Source of the DNA: Streptomyces griseus
GTDB taxonomy: Bacteria; Actinomycetota; Actinomycetes; Streptomycetales; Streptomycetaceae
DNA length: 64,000 nucleotides
Reading direction: 5' to 3'
NCBI RefSeq assembly: GCF_900460065.1
Contig: NZ_UAVD01000009.1
Coordinates: 102,808 to 166,807 of the forward strand
Positions 14,201 through 25,800 of this stretch are shown piece after piece. The position numbers and the translations under genes were made by a program. The notes under the pieces are model-generated. The model saw only the letters and a list, made by a program, of their open reading frames with translations. It had not been told where the DNA came from and did not search any database. Every line of letters starts with the position of its first letter. Position 1 is the stretch's first letter.

Positions 14201-16796
14201 CGAGACGACCACCGTTCTCACCGCACTCGGCACCGCCTACGTCCACGGGCACACGATCACCGCCCCCCAGGGGGATCTGGTCGACCTGCCGACGTACGCG
14301 TTCCAGCACGAGCGCTACTGGCTGGTGCCGACAGGCGGCGGCAACGCGACCGAGCTCGGCCTGGGCGAGAGCGGGCACCCGTTGCTGGGCGGACTGCTCC
14401 GACTGGCGGACGGTGAGAGCACGGTGCTGACCGGGCGGTTGTCACCGTCGTCATGGCTCGCGGACCACCAGGTACGCGGCACGGTCGTCGTCCCCGGCAC
14501 GGCCCTGGTCGACCTGGCCCTGCACGCGGGCGAACTCGCCGGCCTCAGCACCCTGGACGAACTGGTCATCGAAGCCCCGATGCTGCTCACCGAGGCCCTC
14601 CAGGTCCAGGTCAAGGTCGTCGACGACACCGTGACCATCCACTCCCGCACCGACGCCGACTGGACCCTCCACGCCACCGGCACCCTCGGCTCCACCCCCG
14701 TCACACCCCAGGAATTCACCTGGCCCCCCACCGGCTCGCCGCTCGACGTGGACGAGCTGTACGTCACGCTCACCCAGCGCGGACTGGAGTACGGCCCGGT
14801 GTTCCAGGGCCTCACCCAGGCGTGGCGCGACGGTGAGGTGCTCTACGCCGAAGTCCGGGTTCCGGAGCACGGTTTCGGCCTGCACCCGGCGCTGCTGGAC
14901 GCCGCGCTGCACCCGTCCGCGGCCACCGCGGACACCCTGGCGCTGCCGTTCTCCTGGAACGGCGTCACCCTGCACACCAGGGAGGCCGGGACCCTGCGCG
15001 TCCGGCTGGCGCCCGAGGCCGGCGACGGACTGAGCCTCCACGCCGTCGACGAGAACGGCGCCCCCGTCATCACGGTCGAGCGCCTCGTCACCCGCCCCGT
15101 CGGCACCGAGCTCACCGCACCCACCGACGGCCTGTTCCAGTTGTCCTGGCCTCAGGTCACCCCCACGACCCGAACCACCGAACACACCCTCATCGAAGTC
15201 CCCACCGGCAACGTCCACGACGTCACCGAACACATCCTCACCACCCTCCAGACCCACCTCACCGACACCACCGACAACCACCTCATCATCCTCACCCGCA
15301 ACGCCGTCAACACCCCCACACCCGACCTCGCAGCCGCCGCCGTCTGGGGACTCGTCCGCACCGCACAAACCGAACACCCCGACCGCATCACCCTCATCGA
15401 CACCGACGACACCCTCGACCCCACCACCCTCACCGGCAACGAACCCCAACTCACCATCCGCAACGGCAAAACCCACGCACCCCGCCTCACCAAAACCCCC
15501 ACCCCACAACCCCCCACCTGGCACCCCGACGACACCGTCCTCATCACCGGCGGCACCGGCACCCTCGGCACCATCCTCACCCGCCACCTCATCGAAACCC
15601 ACCACATCAAAAACATCATCCTCGTCAGCCGACAAGGCAAAACCCCCCACACCCTCACCGACCTCAACGCCAACATCACCACCACCGCCTGCGACACCAC
15701 CAACCGCGAAGCACTCCACCAACTCATCACCAACACCCCCAACCTCACCGCCGTCATCCACACCGCAGGCATCGTCGACGACGCACTCCTCACCAACCTC
15801 ACCCCCCAACAACTCCACACCGTCCTCGCCACCAAAACCGACACCGCCCACCACCTCCACGAACTCACCCAACACCTCAACCTCAAAGCCTTCGTCCTCT
15901 ACTCCTCACTCGCCGGCACCCTCGGCAACCCCGGACAAGCCAACTACGCCGCCGCCAACGCCTACCTCGACGCACTCGCCCAACACCGCCACACCCAAGG
16001 ACTCCCCGCCACCTCCATCGCCTGGGGACTCTGGGCCAACACCAGCGGCACCACCCAACACCTCACCACCACCGACCACGCCCGCCTCACCCGCGACGGC
16101 ATCACCCCCATCACCACCGAACACGGCACCGCACTCTTCGACGCCGCACTCGGCCTCAACACCCCCACCACCATCGCCACCCCCCTCAACCTCACCACCA
16201 TCAGCAAAAACCCCACCACCCACCCACTCCTCCGCAACCTCATCCCCCGCCGCACCCCCACCACCACCGTGCGGCAGGAGGACAGCAGGGCGTTCGGCGC
16301 CTCGCTCGTCGGTCTCGACGAGGCGGAGCAGCAGGCCCGGGTGCTGGACCTGGTGCGGTCGCAGGTCGCGGCCGTACTGGGCCACAACGACGCCGGCGCG
16401 ATCCCTCCGGACATCGCGTTCGAGCAGCTCGGCTTCGACTCGCTCACCGCGGTGGAGCTGCGCAACCAGCTCACCAGGGCCACCGGCGTACAGCTGTCGG
16501 CGACGCTGGTCTTCGACCACCCCACGGCGACGGCGCTGGCCGGGCACCTGCGCGACACGCTCGCGCCCAGTGGCCGCAAGGCCGCCCGGGCCAAGCTCGA
16601 CGAGGTCGCGGCGCTGCTGTCGACGCTCGTCGTGGAAGCCGACGACCACTCGCTCATCACCGAGCACATCGAGGATCTCCTCGCCCAGTGGCGCGGTACG
16701 GGGGACGGTCCCGCCTCCCCCGCCGACGACTCCGATCTCAACGCAGCGAGTGACGAAGAGCTGTTCAGCCTCGTCGAATCGAACAGGAAGGCCTGA
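2265..16796 (+). CDS. Modular type I polyketide synthase, three modules, each KS-AT-DH-KR-ACP
   Basis: The protein has 4843 residues. The ATG at 2265 follows GGGAG and opens the usual coiled-coil docking helix ([12 protein letters not shown]), so upstream in-frame starts inside the previous gene were rejected. Three repeats of KS-AT-DH-KR-ACP follow. KS cysteines are at about 207, 1776 and 3361 (DTACSSS); ACP serines are at about 1547, 3132 and 4726 (GFDSL). The ATs have GHSIGE and HAFH, the malonyl-CoA signature. The DHs keep HxxxGxxxxP and HPALLDA. KRs 2 and 3 are intact with VDD (B-type). KR 1 has lost two residues from its glycine-rich loop (TGGALG instead of TGGTGxLG) and one near its Lys, and may be impaired. 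The product should be a conjugated polyene segment. Modules 2 and 3 share kilobase-scale near-identical DNA, a sign of recent duplication or gene conversion. Confidence 0.97.
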   Translation: MSEEQKLRDYLGRVTAQLKQAKRTLQNLEAAQNEPIAIVGMACRYPGGVRSPEDLWRLVDSGEDAISEFPANRGWDLDALFDTDPDRSGTSYTREGGFLYDADEFDADFFGVSPREATATDPQQRLLLESAWQVLESAAIRPDSLRGSDTGVFVGVMSQEYGPSLLHPSVDGTDGFLLTGNQNSVASGRIAYTLGFEGPAVTVDTACSSSLVGVHLAVQALRAGECSLALAGGVAVMSTPGFFIEFSRQRGLSPDGRSKSFAAAANGTGWSEGVGMLALARLSDAERLGYRVLGLVRGSAINQDGKSSQLSAPNGPAQQRVMRQALASARLTASDVDVVEAHGTGTVLGDPIEAQAVIATYGQDRESPLWLGSLKSNIGHTQAAAGVGGIIKMIMAMRHGVLPRTLHVDEPTPHVDWSAGSVELLTKARPWPELERPRRAGVSSFGISGTNAHVVLEAVPVAEPAEPGESVEPGGAARVPYLVSARTPDALRAQIDRLRHHLDRHPGLSPADVGFSLAERTQFTHRAALLGDATLAEGQAGRGGLAFLFTGQGSQRTGMGRELYETYPVFREALDAALTALGIQDEFFTGDLDRTRLTQPALFALETALYRLYESWGITPDHLVGHSIGEITAAHVAGILTLPDAARLVTARATLMDALPHTGTMTAIEATEEEITPHITDGVSIAAVNGPTSVVISGDTDATERITEHFRTQGRRTKALTVSHAFHSHHMEPMLDDFRAVARTLSYSAPRIPIVSTVAVDSDLTDPDYWVTQIREAVRFHHAVVELENHGVTTFIELGPDGVLTAQAQQSADGVFAAALRSSQDEVTSTLTALGTAYTHGRVPDAQALYGDAHRVELPSYAFQRQRYWLTAGVTSADATDLGQTPTDHPLLSSVVRPADSDTVLFTGRLTPGTWLDDHTVLGTAIVPGAALVDLSLHAAGESGFATLDELVVEAPMVLTEALQVQVKVVDDSVTIHSRTDGDWTLHATGTLSNDTVPRADLAWPPVAEPIDVAEMYAELGAAGLAYGPAFRNVTAAWRTAAAVFAEVAVEKHDFGVHPALLDAALHPLAATADGLALPFAWQGVRLHSPGATALRVRVDLGTNAVHAVDAEGAPVLTVSSLATRPVTADQLATRTDGLYERTWVPVTPVPVPHTVLDVPDGTVHDVTARVLSALQEKLAGDGTVAVVRRGDDLSAAAVEGLVRSAQAEHPGRIVLVDTDGSVDLATVVGDEPHVSVRAGAVLAPRLARSTGRGPAPTWDGTVLITGGALGTLLARHLVERHGVRDVVLASRSGRDPGMAHVRGVACDVTDREALKALLDGLPDLAAVVHTAGVLDDGPIDTLTPQRLDAVLRPKTAAWHLHDLTRERDLKAFVLYSSVAGTFGTAGQANYAAANSYLDALARLRHREGLPAVSLAWGMWDDGMASELSDADRARLAREGFLPITAEHGLAMLDTALGLDVPTLVASPLNLAAFRDEAPALLRGLVRTTRRAVPAGNLADRVTGLSEDEQRAVVLDVVRENVAAVLGHTDPGAIDADAQFGALGFDSLMSIELRNKLSAATGTKLSGTVIFDHPTPDALAEFVRVTLTGSRVVRAAAVATTAVTDDPIAVVGMACRFPGGVTSPEDLWRLVADGVDAIGEFPADRGWPDLYHPDAERTGTSYVKHGGFLYEADAFDPEFFGISPREATAMDPQHRLLLETAWHALEGTGIAPASLRGSRTGVYTGLMHYDYAPRVGQYAAAMEGFVSTSSAASVASGRISYTLGLEGPAVTIDTACSSSITATHLAAQALRTGEVSLALAGGATVMANPDVFVEFSRQRGLAQDGRSKPFSADADGTSWSEGAGVLVLERLSDAVRNGHTVHAVIRGSAVNQDGASNGLTAPNGPSQERVILQALANARLESADVDVVEAHGTGTTLGDPIEAQALLATYGQGRPANRPLHLGSLKSNIGHTQAAAGVGGIIKMIMAMRHGTLPRTLHVSQPTPHVDWTTGAVTLLTENQPWPELERPRRAAVSSFGISGTNAHLILEQPTPTPATPATTEPTPAAPATPLTTEPTPYPVSAKTPQALQAQITALQHHLTEHPDLAPADIAHTLNHRTQFDHRALLLDTEVLASGTIGTGGLAFLFTGQGSQRTGMGRELYETYPVFREALDAALTALGIQDEFFTGDLDRTRLTQPALFALETALYRLYESWGITPDHLVGHSIGEITAAHVAGILTLPDAARLVTARATLMDALPHTGTMTAIEATEEEITPHLDDTVGIAAVNGPRSIVISGDDTAGVAARFPDRRTKKLTVSHAFHSHHMDAMLDDFRVTAEQLTYEQPSIPIVPTVATDLAMTDPEYWVTQIRSAVRFHHAVVELENRGVTTFIELGPDGVLTAQAQQSAEGTFTAALRRGRDETTTALTALGTAYVHGRALTTPHGAQLSDLPGYAFQRQSYWLTRTSGNAAGLGVGASGHPLLGGLLRLADGESTDGESTVLTGRLSPSSWLADHQVRGTVVVPGTALVDLALHAGELAGLSTLDELVIEAPMLLTEALQVQVKVVDDTVTIHSRTDADWTLHATGTLGSTPVTPQEFTWPQGQELDTSGIYAMLADLGLDYGPVFQGLTRAWRDGEVLYAEVEVPEHGFGLHPALLDAALHPSAATADTLALPFSWNGVTLYATGATTLRVRITPSDEGLALHAVDPSGQPVLTVDRLVTRPVGAELTARTDGLFQLSWPQVTPTTRTTEHTLIEVPTGNVHDVTEHILTTLQTHLTDTTDNHLIILTRNAVNTPTPDLAAAAVWGLVRTAQTEHPDRITLIDTDDTLDPTTLTGNEPQLTIRNGKTHAPRLTKTPTPQPPTWHPDDTVLITGGTGTLGTILTRHLIETHHIKNIILVSRQGKTPHTLTDLNANITTTACDTTNREALHQLITNTPNLTAVIHTAGIVDDALLTNLTPQQLHTVLATKTDTAHHLHELTQHLNLKAFVLYSSLAGTLGNPGQANYAAANAYLDALAQHRHTQGLPATSIAWGLWANTSGTTQHLTTTDHARLTRDGITPITTEHGTALFDAALGLNTPTTIATPLNLTTISKNPTTHPLLRNLIPRRTPTTTVVATDQASLLTLVLENVATTLGHADAGAVDAGTAFQSLGFDSLTAVELRNRLGAATGLRLPATVTFDHPSPVALAEFLHGKLSGQRTGRQVEARASADEPIAIVGMACRYPGDVNTPEDLWNMLVSGSEGISEFPADRGWDLDAVYDPESSRAGTTYSAVGGFLHDAGDFDPAFFGISPREAAAMDPQQRLLLETSWEALESAGVDPVSLRGSDTGVFAGAMYRDYASRFTTAPKGNEDVVGTGNAGAVTSGRVSYGLGLEGPSMTVDTACSSSLVATHLAAQALRSGECSLALAGGVTIMATPDPFVEFSRQRGLATDGRCKAFSGDADGTGISEGVGLLLLERLSDAERNGRRILGVVRGSAVNQDGASNGLTAPNGPSQERVILQALANARLESADVDVVEAHGTGTTLGDPIEAQALLATYGQGRPANRPLHLGSLKSNIGHTQAAAGVGGIIKMIMAMRHGTLPRTLHVSQPTPHVDWTTGAVTLLTENQPWPELERPRRAAVSSFGISGTNAHLILEQPTPTPATPATTEPIPYPVSAKTPQALQAQITALQHHLTEHPELAPADIAHTLNHRTQFDHRALLLDTEVLASGTIGTGGLAFLFTGQGSQRTGMGQELHATYPVFREALEAAIDAVDAHLGDQSLRTVFFGETSLLDRTLYTQTALFALETALYRLYESWGITPDHLVGHSIGEITAAHVAGILTLPDAAKLVTARATLMDALPHTGTMTAIEATEEEITPHLDDTVGIAAVNGPRSIVISGDNTAKIAAHFADRKTKQLTVSHAFHSHHMDPMLDDFRAVARTLTYSAPRIPVVSTVAVDSDLTDPEYWVTQVRAAVRFHHAVQELETRGVTTFIELGPDGVLTAQAQQSAEGTFTAALRRGRDETTTVLTALGTAYVHGHTITAPQGDLVDLPTYAFQHERYWLVPTGGGNATELGLGESGHPLLGGLLRLADGESTVLTGRLSPSSWLADHQVRGTVVVPGTALVDLALHAGELAGLSTLDELVIEAPMLLTEALQVQVKVVDDTVTIHSRTDADWTLHATGTLGSTPVTPQEFTWPPTGSPLDVDELYVTLTQRGLEYGPVFQGLTQAWRDGEVLYAEVRVPEHGFGLHPALLDAALHPSAATADTLALPFSWNGVTLHTREAGTLRVRLAPEAGDGLSLHAVDENGAPVITVERLVTRPVGTELTAPTDGLFQLSWPQVTPTTRTTEHTLIEVPTGNVHDVTEHILTTLQTHLTDTTDNHLIILTRNAVNTPTPDLAAAAVWGLVRTAQTEHPDRITLIDTDDTLDPTTLTGNEPQLTIRNGKTHAPRLTKTPTPQPPTWHPDDTVLITGGTGTLGTILTRHLIETHHIKNIILVSRQGKTPHTLTDLNANITTTACDTTNREALHQLITNTPNLTAVIHTAGIVDDALLTNLTPQQLHTVLATKTDTAHHLHELTQHLNLKAFVLYSSLAGTLGNPGQANYAAANAYLDALAQHRHTQGLPATSIAWGLWANTSGTTQHLTTTDHARLTRDGITPITTEHGTALFDAALGLNTPTTIATPLNLTTISKNPTTHPLLRNLIPRRTPTTTVRQEDSRAFGASLVGLDEAEQQARVLDLVRSQVAAVLGHNDAGAIPPDIAFEQLGFDSLTAVELRNQLTRATGVQLSATLVFDHPTATALAGHLRDTLAPSGRKAARAKLDEVAALLSTLVVEADDHSLITEHIEDLLAQWRGTGDGPASPADDSDLNAASDEELFSLVESNRKA
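3891..4298 (+). repeat. AT repeat, copy 1
   Basis: These 408 bases, coding for the AT N-terminal part through GHSIGE, are nearly identical to 8622-9029 and 24276-24683. A closely related copy lies at about 18449-18817. Confidence 0.85.
7861..8391 (+). repeat. KS C-terminal/linker repeat, copy 1
   Basis: These 531 bases match 12616-13146 nearly exactly and 17689-18219 in large part. They encode the KS C-terminal half and the Thr/Pro-rich KS-AT linker. A further short Pro/Thr-rich insert follows only in this copy. Confidence 0.85.
8622..9029 (+). repeat. AT repeat, copy 2
   Basis: This is an equal-length partner of 3891-4298. Sequence after 9029 follows a different AT type (LDDTVG). Confidence 0.85.
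9666..9695 (+). repeat. 15-bp tandem duplication inside the module 2 DH
   Basis: GACGGTGAGAGCACG occurs twice in tandem and adds five residues (DGEST) compared with the otherwise identical module 3 copy, which has one unit. This looks like a recent slippage event. Confidence 0.85.
9681..9997 (+). repeat. DH repeat, copy 1
   Basis: These 317 bases, coding for the DH N-terminal hotdog with [10 protein letters not shown], match 14409-14725 almost exactly. Confidence 0.85.
10392..11537 (+). repeat. Long near-identical PKS repeat, copy 1 (KR region, PKS module 2)
   Basis: These 1146 bases match 15126-16271 almost base for base (one difference noted near the start) and encode the DH-KR linker and the whole KR. 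The coding strand is unusually C- and A-rich and G-poor, with NNC codons nearly throughout, unlike the flanking DNA. Confidence 0.9.
12616..13146 (+). repeat. KS C-terminal/linker repeat, copy 2
   Basis: This is the partner of 7861-8391, of equal length. Upstream KS sequence differs clearly, so the match begins inside the KS. Confidence 0.85.
14409..14725 (+). repeat. DH repeat, copy 2
   Basis: This is the partner of 9681-9997 in the next module, of equal length. Confidence 0.85.
15126..16271 (+). repeat. Long near-identical PKS repeat, copy 2 (KR region, PKS module 3)
   Basis: This is the partner of 10392-11537, of equal length and in the same orientation, 4734 bases downstream. Its edges fall at the linker before the KR and just after the KR, where the ACP sequences diverge abruptly. 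Confidence 0.9.
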
Positions 16797-16802
16797 CCGG
16801 CA

Positions 16803-19800
16803 ATGGCGAACGAAGCGAAGCTCCGCGAGTACCTCAAGAAGGCGATCGCCGACACCCGCCAGGCCCAGCACGAGTTGCAGGAGGTGCAGGGTGCGGCGAG
16901 CGAGCCGATCGCGGTCATCGGCATGGCGTGCAGGTTCCCCGGGGGTGTGACGGACCCGGAGGGCCTCTGGCGGCTGGTGGCCGATGGCCGGGACGGCATG
17001 ACGGACTTCCCGGTCAACCGCGGCTGGGACAACGAGGGCATCTACGATCCGAACCCGGAGGCGGTCGGCACGACCTATGTGCGCACGGGCGGGTTCCTGC
17101 ACGACGCCGACGCGTTCGACCCCGAGTTCTTCGGGATCTCGCCCCGCGAGGCGACGGCGATGGATCCGCAGCACCGGCTGCTGCTGGAGACGGCATGGGA
17201 GACGCTGGAGGACGCGGGCATCGCCCCGCAGTCGTTGCACGGCAGCAAGACCGGCGTCTACACGGGCGTGATGTACCACGACTACTCCTCACGGGTCAGC
17301 GAGGTGCCGGCGGCGCTGGAGGGCCTGATCGGCCCGGGCAACGCGGGGTCGATCGCGTCCGGTCGCATCTCCTACACGCTGGGCCTGGAGGGTCCGGCCG
17401 TGACGATCGACACGGCGTGCTCCTCGTCGCTGGTGGCGACGCACCTGGCGGTGCAGGCGCTGCGTACGGGTGAGGTGTCCTACGCGCTGAGCGGCGGCAT
17501 CGCGGTCATGGCGACGCCGGAGACGTTCGTGGAGTTCAGCCGGCAGCGGGGGCTCGCGGCCGACGGGCGCTGCAAGGCGTTCTCCGGCGACGCGGACGGC
17601 ACCATCTGGGGCGAAGGGGTCGGGCTGCTGATGCTGGAGCGGCTGTCGGACGCGGTGCGCAACGGGCACACCGTCCACGCGGTCATCCGGGGTTCGGCGG
17701 TCAACCAGGACGGGGCGTCCAACGGACTGACCGCGCCCAACGGGCCGTCACAGGAGCGGGTCATCCAGTCGGCGCTGAAGAACGCGCGCCTGTCGGTGTC
17801 CGATGTGGACGTGGTGGAAGCGCACGGCACCGGCACCACCCTCGGCGACCCGATCGAGGCCCAGGCCCTCCTCGCCACCTACGGCCAGGGCCGACCCGCC
17901 AACCGCCCCCTGCACCTCGGCTCCCTCAAGTCCAACATCGGCCACACCCAAGCGGCAGCCGGCGTCGGCGGCATCATCAAAATGATCATGGCCATGCGCC
18001 ACGGCACCCTGCCCCGAACCCTCCACGTCTCCCAGCCCACCCCCCACGTCGACTGGACCACCGGAGCAGTCACCCTGCTCACCGAAAACCAGCCCTGGCC
18101 GGACACCGACCGACCCCGCCGCGCCGCCGTCTCCTCCTTCGGCATCTCCGGCACCAACGCCCACCTCATCCTCGAACAACCCACCCCCACCCCGGCCACC
18201 CCGGCCACCACCGAACCCACCCCCTACCCCGTCTCCGCCAAGACCCCCCAAGCCCTCCAGGCCCAGATCACCGCCCTCCAGCACCACCTCACCGAACACC
18301 CCGAACTGGCCCCCGCCGACATCGCCCACACCCTCAACCACCGCACCCAGTTCGACCACCGAGCCCTCCTCCTCGGCACCGAGGAACTCACCCGGGGGGC
18401 CGTCGGCACCGGCCGACTCGCCTACCTCTTCACCGGCCAGGGTGCACAGCACTCGGGTATGGGCCGCGAGCTGTACGAGACCTACCCGGTGTTCCGGGAG
18501 GCGCTGGACGCCGCGCTCACCGCACTCGGCATCCAGGACGAGTTCTTCACCGGCGACCTCGACCGCACCCGCCTCACCCAACCCGCACTCTTCGCCCTGG
18601 AAACCGCCCTCTACCGCCTGTACGAGTCCTGGGGCATCACGCCGGACCACCTCGTCGGCCACTCCATCGGCGAAATCACCGCCGCCCACGTCGCCGGCAT
18701 CCTCACCCTCCCCGACGCAGCCCGCCTCGTCACCGCCCGCGCCACCCTCATGGACGCCCTCCCCCACACCGGCACCATGACCGCCATCGAAGCCACCGAA
18801 GAAGAAATCACCCCCCACCTCGACGACACGGTCGGCATCGCCGCCGTCAACGGCCCCCGCTCCATCGTCATCTCCGGCGACACCGACGCCACCCAAAGAA
18901 TCACCGAGCACTTCCGCACCCAGGGACGCCGCACCAAAGCACTCACCGTCAGCCACGCCTTCCACTCGCACCACATGGAACCGATGCTCGACGACTTCCG
19001 CACCGTGGCCCGTACCCTCACCTACACCCCACCACGGATCCCCATCGTCTCGACCGTGGCCGTCGACAGCGACCTGACCGACCCCGACTACTGGGTCACC
19101 CAGATCCGTGAGGCCGTCCGCTTCCACCACGCCGTGGTGGAACTGGCGAACCACGGCACCACCACCTTCATCGAACTCGGCCCCGACGGCGTCCTCACCG
19201 CACAGGCCCAGCAATCCGCCGAGGGCACCTTCACCGCCGCACTGCGCCGGGGACGCGACGAGACCACCACCGCCCTCACCGCACTCGGCGCCGCCTACGT
19301 CCACGGCCGCACCCTCACCACACCCCACGGCGCACAGCTCAGCGACCTCCCCGGCTACGCCTTCCAGCGACAGAGCTACTGGATGGAGGCCCCCCGGAGC
19401 GCCCAGAACGCCGCGGCGCTCGGCCAGACCTCGGTGGAGCATCCGCTGCTGTCCAGCCTGATCCACGCGGTGGACAGCGAAACGACCCTGTTCACCGGGC
19501 AGATCTCACGGAGCTCGCACCCGTGGCTCGCCGATCACACGGTGATGGGCAACGTGATCGTGCCCGGCACCGCGCTCATCGAGCTGGCGATCCACGCCGG
19601 GGACCGGGCCGGGTTCGACACCGTCGACGAGATGCTGATCGCGGCGCCGCTGTTCCTCACCGACGAGGCCGTGCAGCTCCAGGTGGCGCTCAAGGACAAC
19701 ACGGTCTCCATCCACTCGCGTTCGGGCGACCGCGCGTGGGATCTGCACGCCACGGCGACGCTCAGCACCACCGCGGCGTCCGCCGAGACCCTCGCGTGGC

Positions 19801-22800
19801 CGCCCCAGGGGCAGCCCGTGCCGATCGAGGACGTGTACCCCGCGCTGGAGCGCATCGGGCTCGGCTACGGGCCCGCGTTCCAGGGGCTGACCGCCGCCTG
19901 GCGGTCCGGCGACGCGCTGTTCGTCGAGATCGCGCTGCCGGAGGCGGTGCACGACGCGGCCTTCGGTATCCACCCGGCGCTCCTCGACTCGGCGCTGCAC
20001 GCGTACGCGCACCAGCACGCCGTCGACGGCGGCATCAGCCTGCCGTTCTCCTGGAACGGCGTACGGCTGCACGCCTCGGGTGCCACGGCGCTCCGCGCCC
20101 GGATCACCCCGGCCGGCGAGGGCGGGCTCGCCCTGCACGCCGTGGACCACGCCGGTCAGCCGGTCGTCTCGGTCGCGCAGCTCGCGACCCGGCCGGTCAG
20201 CGCCGATCAGCTCCAGATGCGCACGTCGTCCGCCGAACAGCTGCTCGTGCCGAGCTGGCAGCCCCTCACCCTGCCGGTCGACGCGCCCGAGGCGCCCCAC
20301 CAGGTGCTGTCCGTGCCCCGCGGCGGGGAGCTGCACGAGGTCACCGAGTACGTGCTGACCGCGTTGCGGGAATGGCTGGCGCTCGACACCGATGACGTTC
20401 TCGTGGTCCACACGCACGACGCGGTGGACACCGGCACGCCGGACCTGGCCGCGGCGGCGGTGTGGGGTCTGGTGAGGTCGGCCCAGACGGAGAACCCCGG
20501 GCGGATCGTGCTGCTCGACGGTGGCTTCGACGCCACCGTGATCGGCGGTGCCGTCGCCGTCGAGGAGAACCAACTGCTCGTGCGCGGCGACGAGGTCAGG
20601 GCCGCCCGGCTGATCCGGCCCGACACGGACGCGCTGCTGCCCGTGCCGGACGGCCCCTGGCAACTGGTGTCGACGGGGGCGGGCACGCTGGAGACGCTGG
20701 CCATCACCGCGGACGAGCGGGTGTCCCGGCCGCTGCTCCCGGGTGAGGTGCGACTGGAGGTCCGTGCGTCCGGCGTCAACTTCCGTGACGTGCTGATCGC
20801 GCTGGGCATGTACCCGCACGACCCGCTGCCGCCGCTCGGCGGTGAGGTCGCGGGCATCGTGATCGAGGTCGCGCCGGACGTCACCACGATGGCCGTGGGC
20901 GACCGGGTGTTCGGTCTCGCGGAGGGGACGTTCTCGCGGCAGGCCGTCGGGGACCACCGGGCGCTGCACGCGATGCCGGGCTGCTGGACGTTCACCCAGG
21001 CGGCGACCGCTCCGATCGTCTGGATGACCGCGCTGCTGGGTCTCAAGAACATCGCCGGACTGTCGGCGGGCGAGAAGGTCCTCATCCACGCCGGTACCGG
21101 CGGCGTCGGCATGGCGGCGATCCAGCTGGCCCGCCACTACGGCGCGGAGGTGTACGCGACGGCCAGCCTGCCGAAGTGGGACGTGCTGCGGTCGCTGGGC
21201 GTCGACGACCGTCACATCGCCGACTCCCGCACGCTGGACTTCGAGGAGCACATCCTCCGTGAGACCGGCGGCAGCGGTGTCGACGTGGTGCTGGACTCGC
21301 TCGCGGGCGACTTCGTGGACGCCTCGCTGCGGCTGCTGCCGCGCGGCGGCCGCTTCCTGGAGATCGGCAAGACCGACATCCGGGACGCCGACGAGGTGGC
21401 GCTGCGGCACACCGGCGTCGCGTACACCGCCTACGACCTCAACGCCAGCGACCCGGACACCCTCCAGGCGCTGCTCGCCGAGCTGTACGACCTGTTCGAG
21501 CGGCAGGTGCTCACCGCGCTGCCGGTGCGGGCCTGGCCGGTGCCCCAGGCGCCCGCCGTCTTCCGGTACATGGGGCAGGCCAAGCACACCGGCAAGATCG
21601 CCCTCACCGTCGACCGGCCGCTCGACCCCGAGGGCACGGTGCTCATCACCGGTGGTACCGGCACGCTCGGCGCGATCCTCGCGAAGCACCTGGTGGAGCG
21701 GCACGGCGTCCGCCGGCTGCTGCTGACCAGTCGGCGCGGGCACGCCCCGGAGCTGGCGGCGGAGCTCACCGGGCTGGGCGCCGAGGTGACGGTCGCGGCG
21801 TGCGACGCCAGTGACCGGGAGGCGCTCGCCGCGCTCCTGGCGGGGGTGGAGAACCTCACGGGCGTCGTGCACACGGCGGGTGTGCTGGACGATGCGATGG
21901 TCACCAACCTGACGCCCGAGCAGCTGCACGTGGTGCTGCGCAACAAGGCGGACGCCGCGTGGCACCTGCACGAGCTGACCCGGGACCGCGACCTCGCCGC
22001 GTTCGTCCTGTACTCCTCGATGGCCGGTACGTTGGGTGGTCCCGGCCAGGGCAACTACGCCGCCGCCAACGCCTACCTCGACGCCCTCGCGCACCACCGC
22101 CGTGAGCGGGGGCTGCCCGCGGTGTCCATGGCGTGGGGCCTGTGGGAGGACGCGAGCGCGATGAGCGCGCACCTCACGGCGACCGACCTGGCCCGGATGG
22201 CCCGCGAGGGCTTCCCCGCGATCAGCGCCGCGCAGGGCGTCGAGATGTTCGACGCCGCTCTCACGCTCGGCCAGGCCGCGGTGCTCACCGCGCCGATCAC
22301 CCTGTCGTCGCTGCGCGGTGAGGTGGCGCCGGTGCTGCGGGCCCTCGTCCGTACGCCGTCGCGGCGGACCGCGAGCGCCCGGACCGCGGACACCGACGCC
22401 CTGGCGAGTGCGCTGGCCGCCCGCGACGAGGCCGGCCGGCTGGAACTGCTGCTCGGCATCGTGCGGGAGCACGTCGCGTACACGCTCGGCCACAGCGGCG
22501 GCGACGCGGTCGACCCCGAGACTCCCTTCAAGGAGATCGGTTTCGACTCGCTCACCGCCGTGGAGCTGCGCAACCGCCTGAGTGCGGCGACCGGGGTCCG
22601 GCTGCCCGCGACGATCATCTTCGACCACCCGACGGCCGCCGCCATGGCAGCGTTCCTGCGGTCGAAGCTCACCGGCGGGGCCAGTGCCGCCGCACCGGTC
22701 GTGCGCGCGGTCGTGACCGACGACGAGCCGATCGCCATCGTCTCCATGGCCTGCCGCCTCCCCGGCGACGTGCGCACGCCGGAGGACCTGTGGCGGCTCG

Positions 22801-25800
22801 TCGCGGACGAGCGGGACGCGATCACCGGGTTCCCGACGAACCGGGGGTGGGACCTCGACGGTCTCCACGACCCCGAGCGCACCCGGTCTCGTACCTCCTA
22901 CATCAGCGCCGGCGGGTTCCTGCACGATGCCGACCGCTTCGACGCCGCGTTCTTCGGCATCTCGCCCAAGGAAGCGCTGGCGATGGACCCGCAGCAGCGC
23001 GTGCTGATGGAGACGTCGTGGGAGCTGTTCGAGAACGCGGGCATCAACCCGAAGGCGCTGCGCGGCAGCAGGACCGCCACGTACGTCGGGCTGCTCGGTC
23101 AGGACTACGCGCCCCGCGGGCCGCAGGCGTTCGACGAGGTGGAGGGCCATGTGATGACGGGCATCTCCAACGCCGTCGCCTCCGGCCGCATCGCCTACGC
23201 GTACGGGTTCGAGGGGCCGGCGCTGACGGTCGACACCTCGTGCTCCTCCTCGCTGATGGCCACGCACATCGCGCTGCGGGCGCTGCGGTCCGGTGAGTGC
23301 GACCTGGCGTTGGCCGGCGGTGTCACGGTGATCGCGCAGCCCGACATCTTCACCGAGTTCAGCCGTCAGGGCGGTCTCGCGCGGGACGGCCGGGTGAAGT
23401 CGTTCGGCGCCGGCGCGGACGGCACCAGCTTCGCCGAGGGCGCGGGTCTGCTGCTGCTGGAGCGGCTGTCGGACGCGGTGCGCAACGGGCACACCGTCCA
23501 CGCCGTCATCCGCGGCTCCGCGGTGAACTCCGACGGGGCCTCCAACGGGCTCACCGCCCCCAACGGCCCTGCCCAGGAACGGGTGATCCAGGAGGCGCTC
23601 GCCTCCGGCGGCCTCGTCCCCGCCGACGTGGACGCCCTGGAGGCGCACGGCACGGGAACCGTGCTCGGCGACCCGATCGAGGCGCAGGCCGTCCTCGCCA
23701 CGTACGGGCAGAACCGCACGTCTCCGCTGCTGATGGGATCGCTCAAGTCGAACCTGGGGCACACGCAGGGCGCGGCCGGCGTCGCCGGAGTCATCAAGAT
23801 GGTGATGGCGATGAAGCACGACCTGCTGCCGCGCACCCTGAACGTCGACGAACCGACGCCCGAGGTCGACTGGTCGACGGGCTCGGTGGCGCTTCTGGCG
23901 GAGGCCCGTCCGTGGCCGGCCGGGGACCGGCCGCGCAGGGCGGGCATCTCGTCCTTCGGCATCTCCGGCACGAACGCGCACCTGATCATCGAGGAGCCTC
24001 CGGCGCACGCGCCGGACTCTCCCGGCCCGTCGGATTCCGTCGGCTCCCCCGTGGAGGAGTCGTCCGCGGCGCAGCCGGGGCCGGTGCCGTACCTGGTGTC
24101 GGCGCGGACGCCCGAGGCCCTCACGGCGCAGGTCGCCCGGCTGGAGCGGCATCTGGCCGACCACCCCGAGCTGGCCGCGTCCGATGTCGCCCACACCCTT
24201 GCCGGGCGTGCGCGGTTCGACCACCGGGCGCTGCTGCTCGGTACGGAGGTGCTGGCGAGCGGTGCGGTCGGGAGCGGCGGTCTGGCGTTCCTGTTCACCG
24301 GCCAGGGATCACAGCGCACCGGCATGGGCCGCGAGCTCTACGAGACCTACCCGGTGTTCCGGGAGGCACTGGACGCCGCGCTCACCGCGCTCGGCATCCA
24401 GGACGAGTTCTTCACCGGCGACCTCGACCGCACCCGCCTCACCCAACCCGCACTCTTCGCCCTCGAAACGGCCCTCTACCGCCTCTACGAATCCTGGGGC
24501 ATCACGCCGGACCACCTGGTCGGCCACTCCATCGGCGAAATCACCGCCGCCCACGTCGCCGGCATCCTCACTCTCCCCGACGCCGCCCGCCTCGTCACCG
24601 CCCGCGCCACCCTCATGGACGCCCTCCCCCACACCGGCACCATGACCGCCATCGAAGCCACCGAAGAGGAAATCACCCCCCACATCACCGACGGCGTGAG
24701 CATCGCCGCCGTCAACGGCCCCACCTCCGTCGTCATCTCCGGCGACACCGACGCCACCGAAAGGATCACCGAGCACTTCCGCACCCAGGGCCGCCGCACC
24801 AAAGCACTCACCGTCAGCCACGCGTTCCACTCGCACCACATGGAACCGATGCTCGACGACTTCCGCACCACAGCGGAGCAACTGACCTACGGGGAACCCA
24901 CCATCCCGATCGTCCCCACCGCCGCCACCCACCTCGCCATGACCGACCCCGAGTACTGGGTCACCCAGATCCGTGAGGCCGTCCGCTTCCACCACGCCGT
25001 GACGGCTCTCCCGGAGGGCACGGTCTTCATCGAGCTCGGGCCCGACCCCGTACTCAGCGCCGCCGCACAGCAGTTCGTGAAGGGGTCGTTCGCCGCGACG
25101 CTCCGTACCGGCCAGTCCGAGGTCACCGGCGTGCTCACGGCGCTCGGGACGGCCTATGTGCACGGCGGGTCTCCGGTGCTCCCCGCGGGCAACACCGTGG
25201 AGCTGCCGAACTACGCCTTCCAGCAGCAGAGTTACTGGCTGACCGACCTCGGCGGCCCGGTCGACGCCGCCGGGCTCGGGCTCCTGCCGGGCGGGCACCC
25301 GCTGCTCGGCGGTGAGATACGGCAGGCGGACAGCGACACGGTCCTGTTCACCGGCCGTGTGACCGACGTCGAGCACGGCGCGGCGACCCTGCTCGATCTC
25401 GCCCTGCACGCGGCGGACGGCGGGCTGGCGGAGCTGACCGTCGAGTCGCCCCTGCCGTCCGGCGAGGCCCTGCTGCTCCAGGTCGCCGTCGACGGCACGC
25501 GCCTCACGATCCACTCCCGTGCGGACGACACGCCGTGGCAGCGCCACGCCACCGGCACGCTCGCCACGGTGGAATCCGACACGCCGGGCCTGACCTGGCC
25601 GCCGAACGCCGTCGAGGCCGACGCCCCCGCGGACGGCGTCACGCAGGCGTGGCGCGACGGCGACACCTTCTACGCCGAGGCCGCCAAGGACGCGACGGAG
25701 CACGGCATCGACCCGGGGCTGCTCACCGCCGTGCTCCAGCGGGGCGGCGTGCCGGTGCAGCCCGTGCACTGGCGCAACGTACGGCTGCACCGTGCGGGGG

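Noticed and set aside
7861..18219. Insertion sequence or other mobile element as the cause of the long repeats
   Set aside because: The repeats are in frame inside PKS domains, have no transposase, no terminal inverted repeats and no target duplications.
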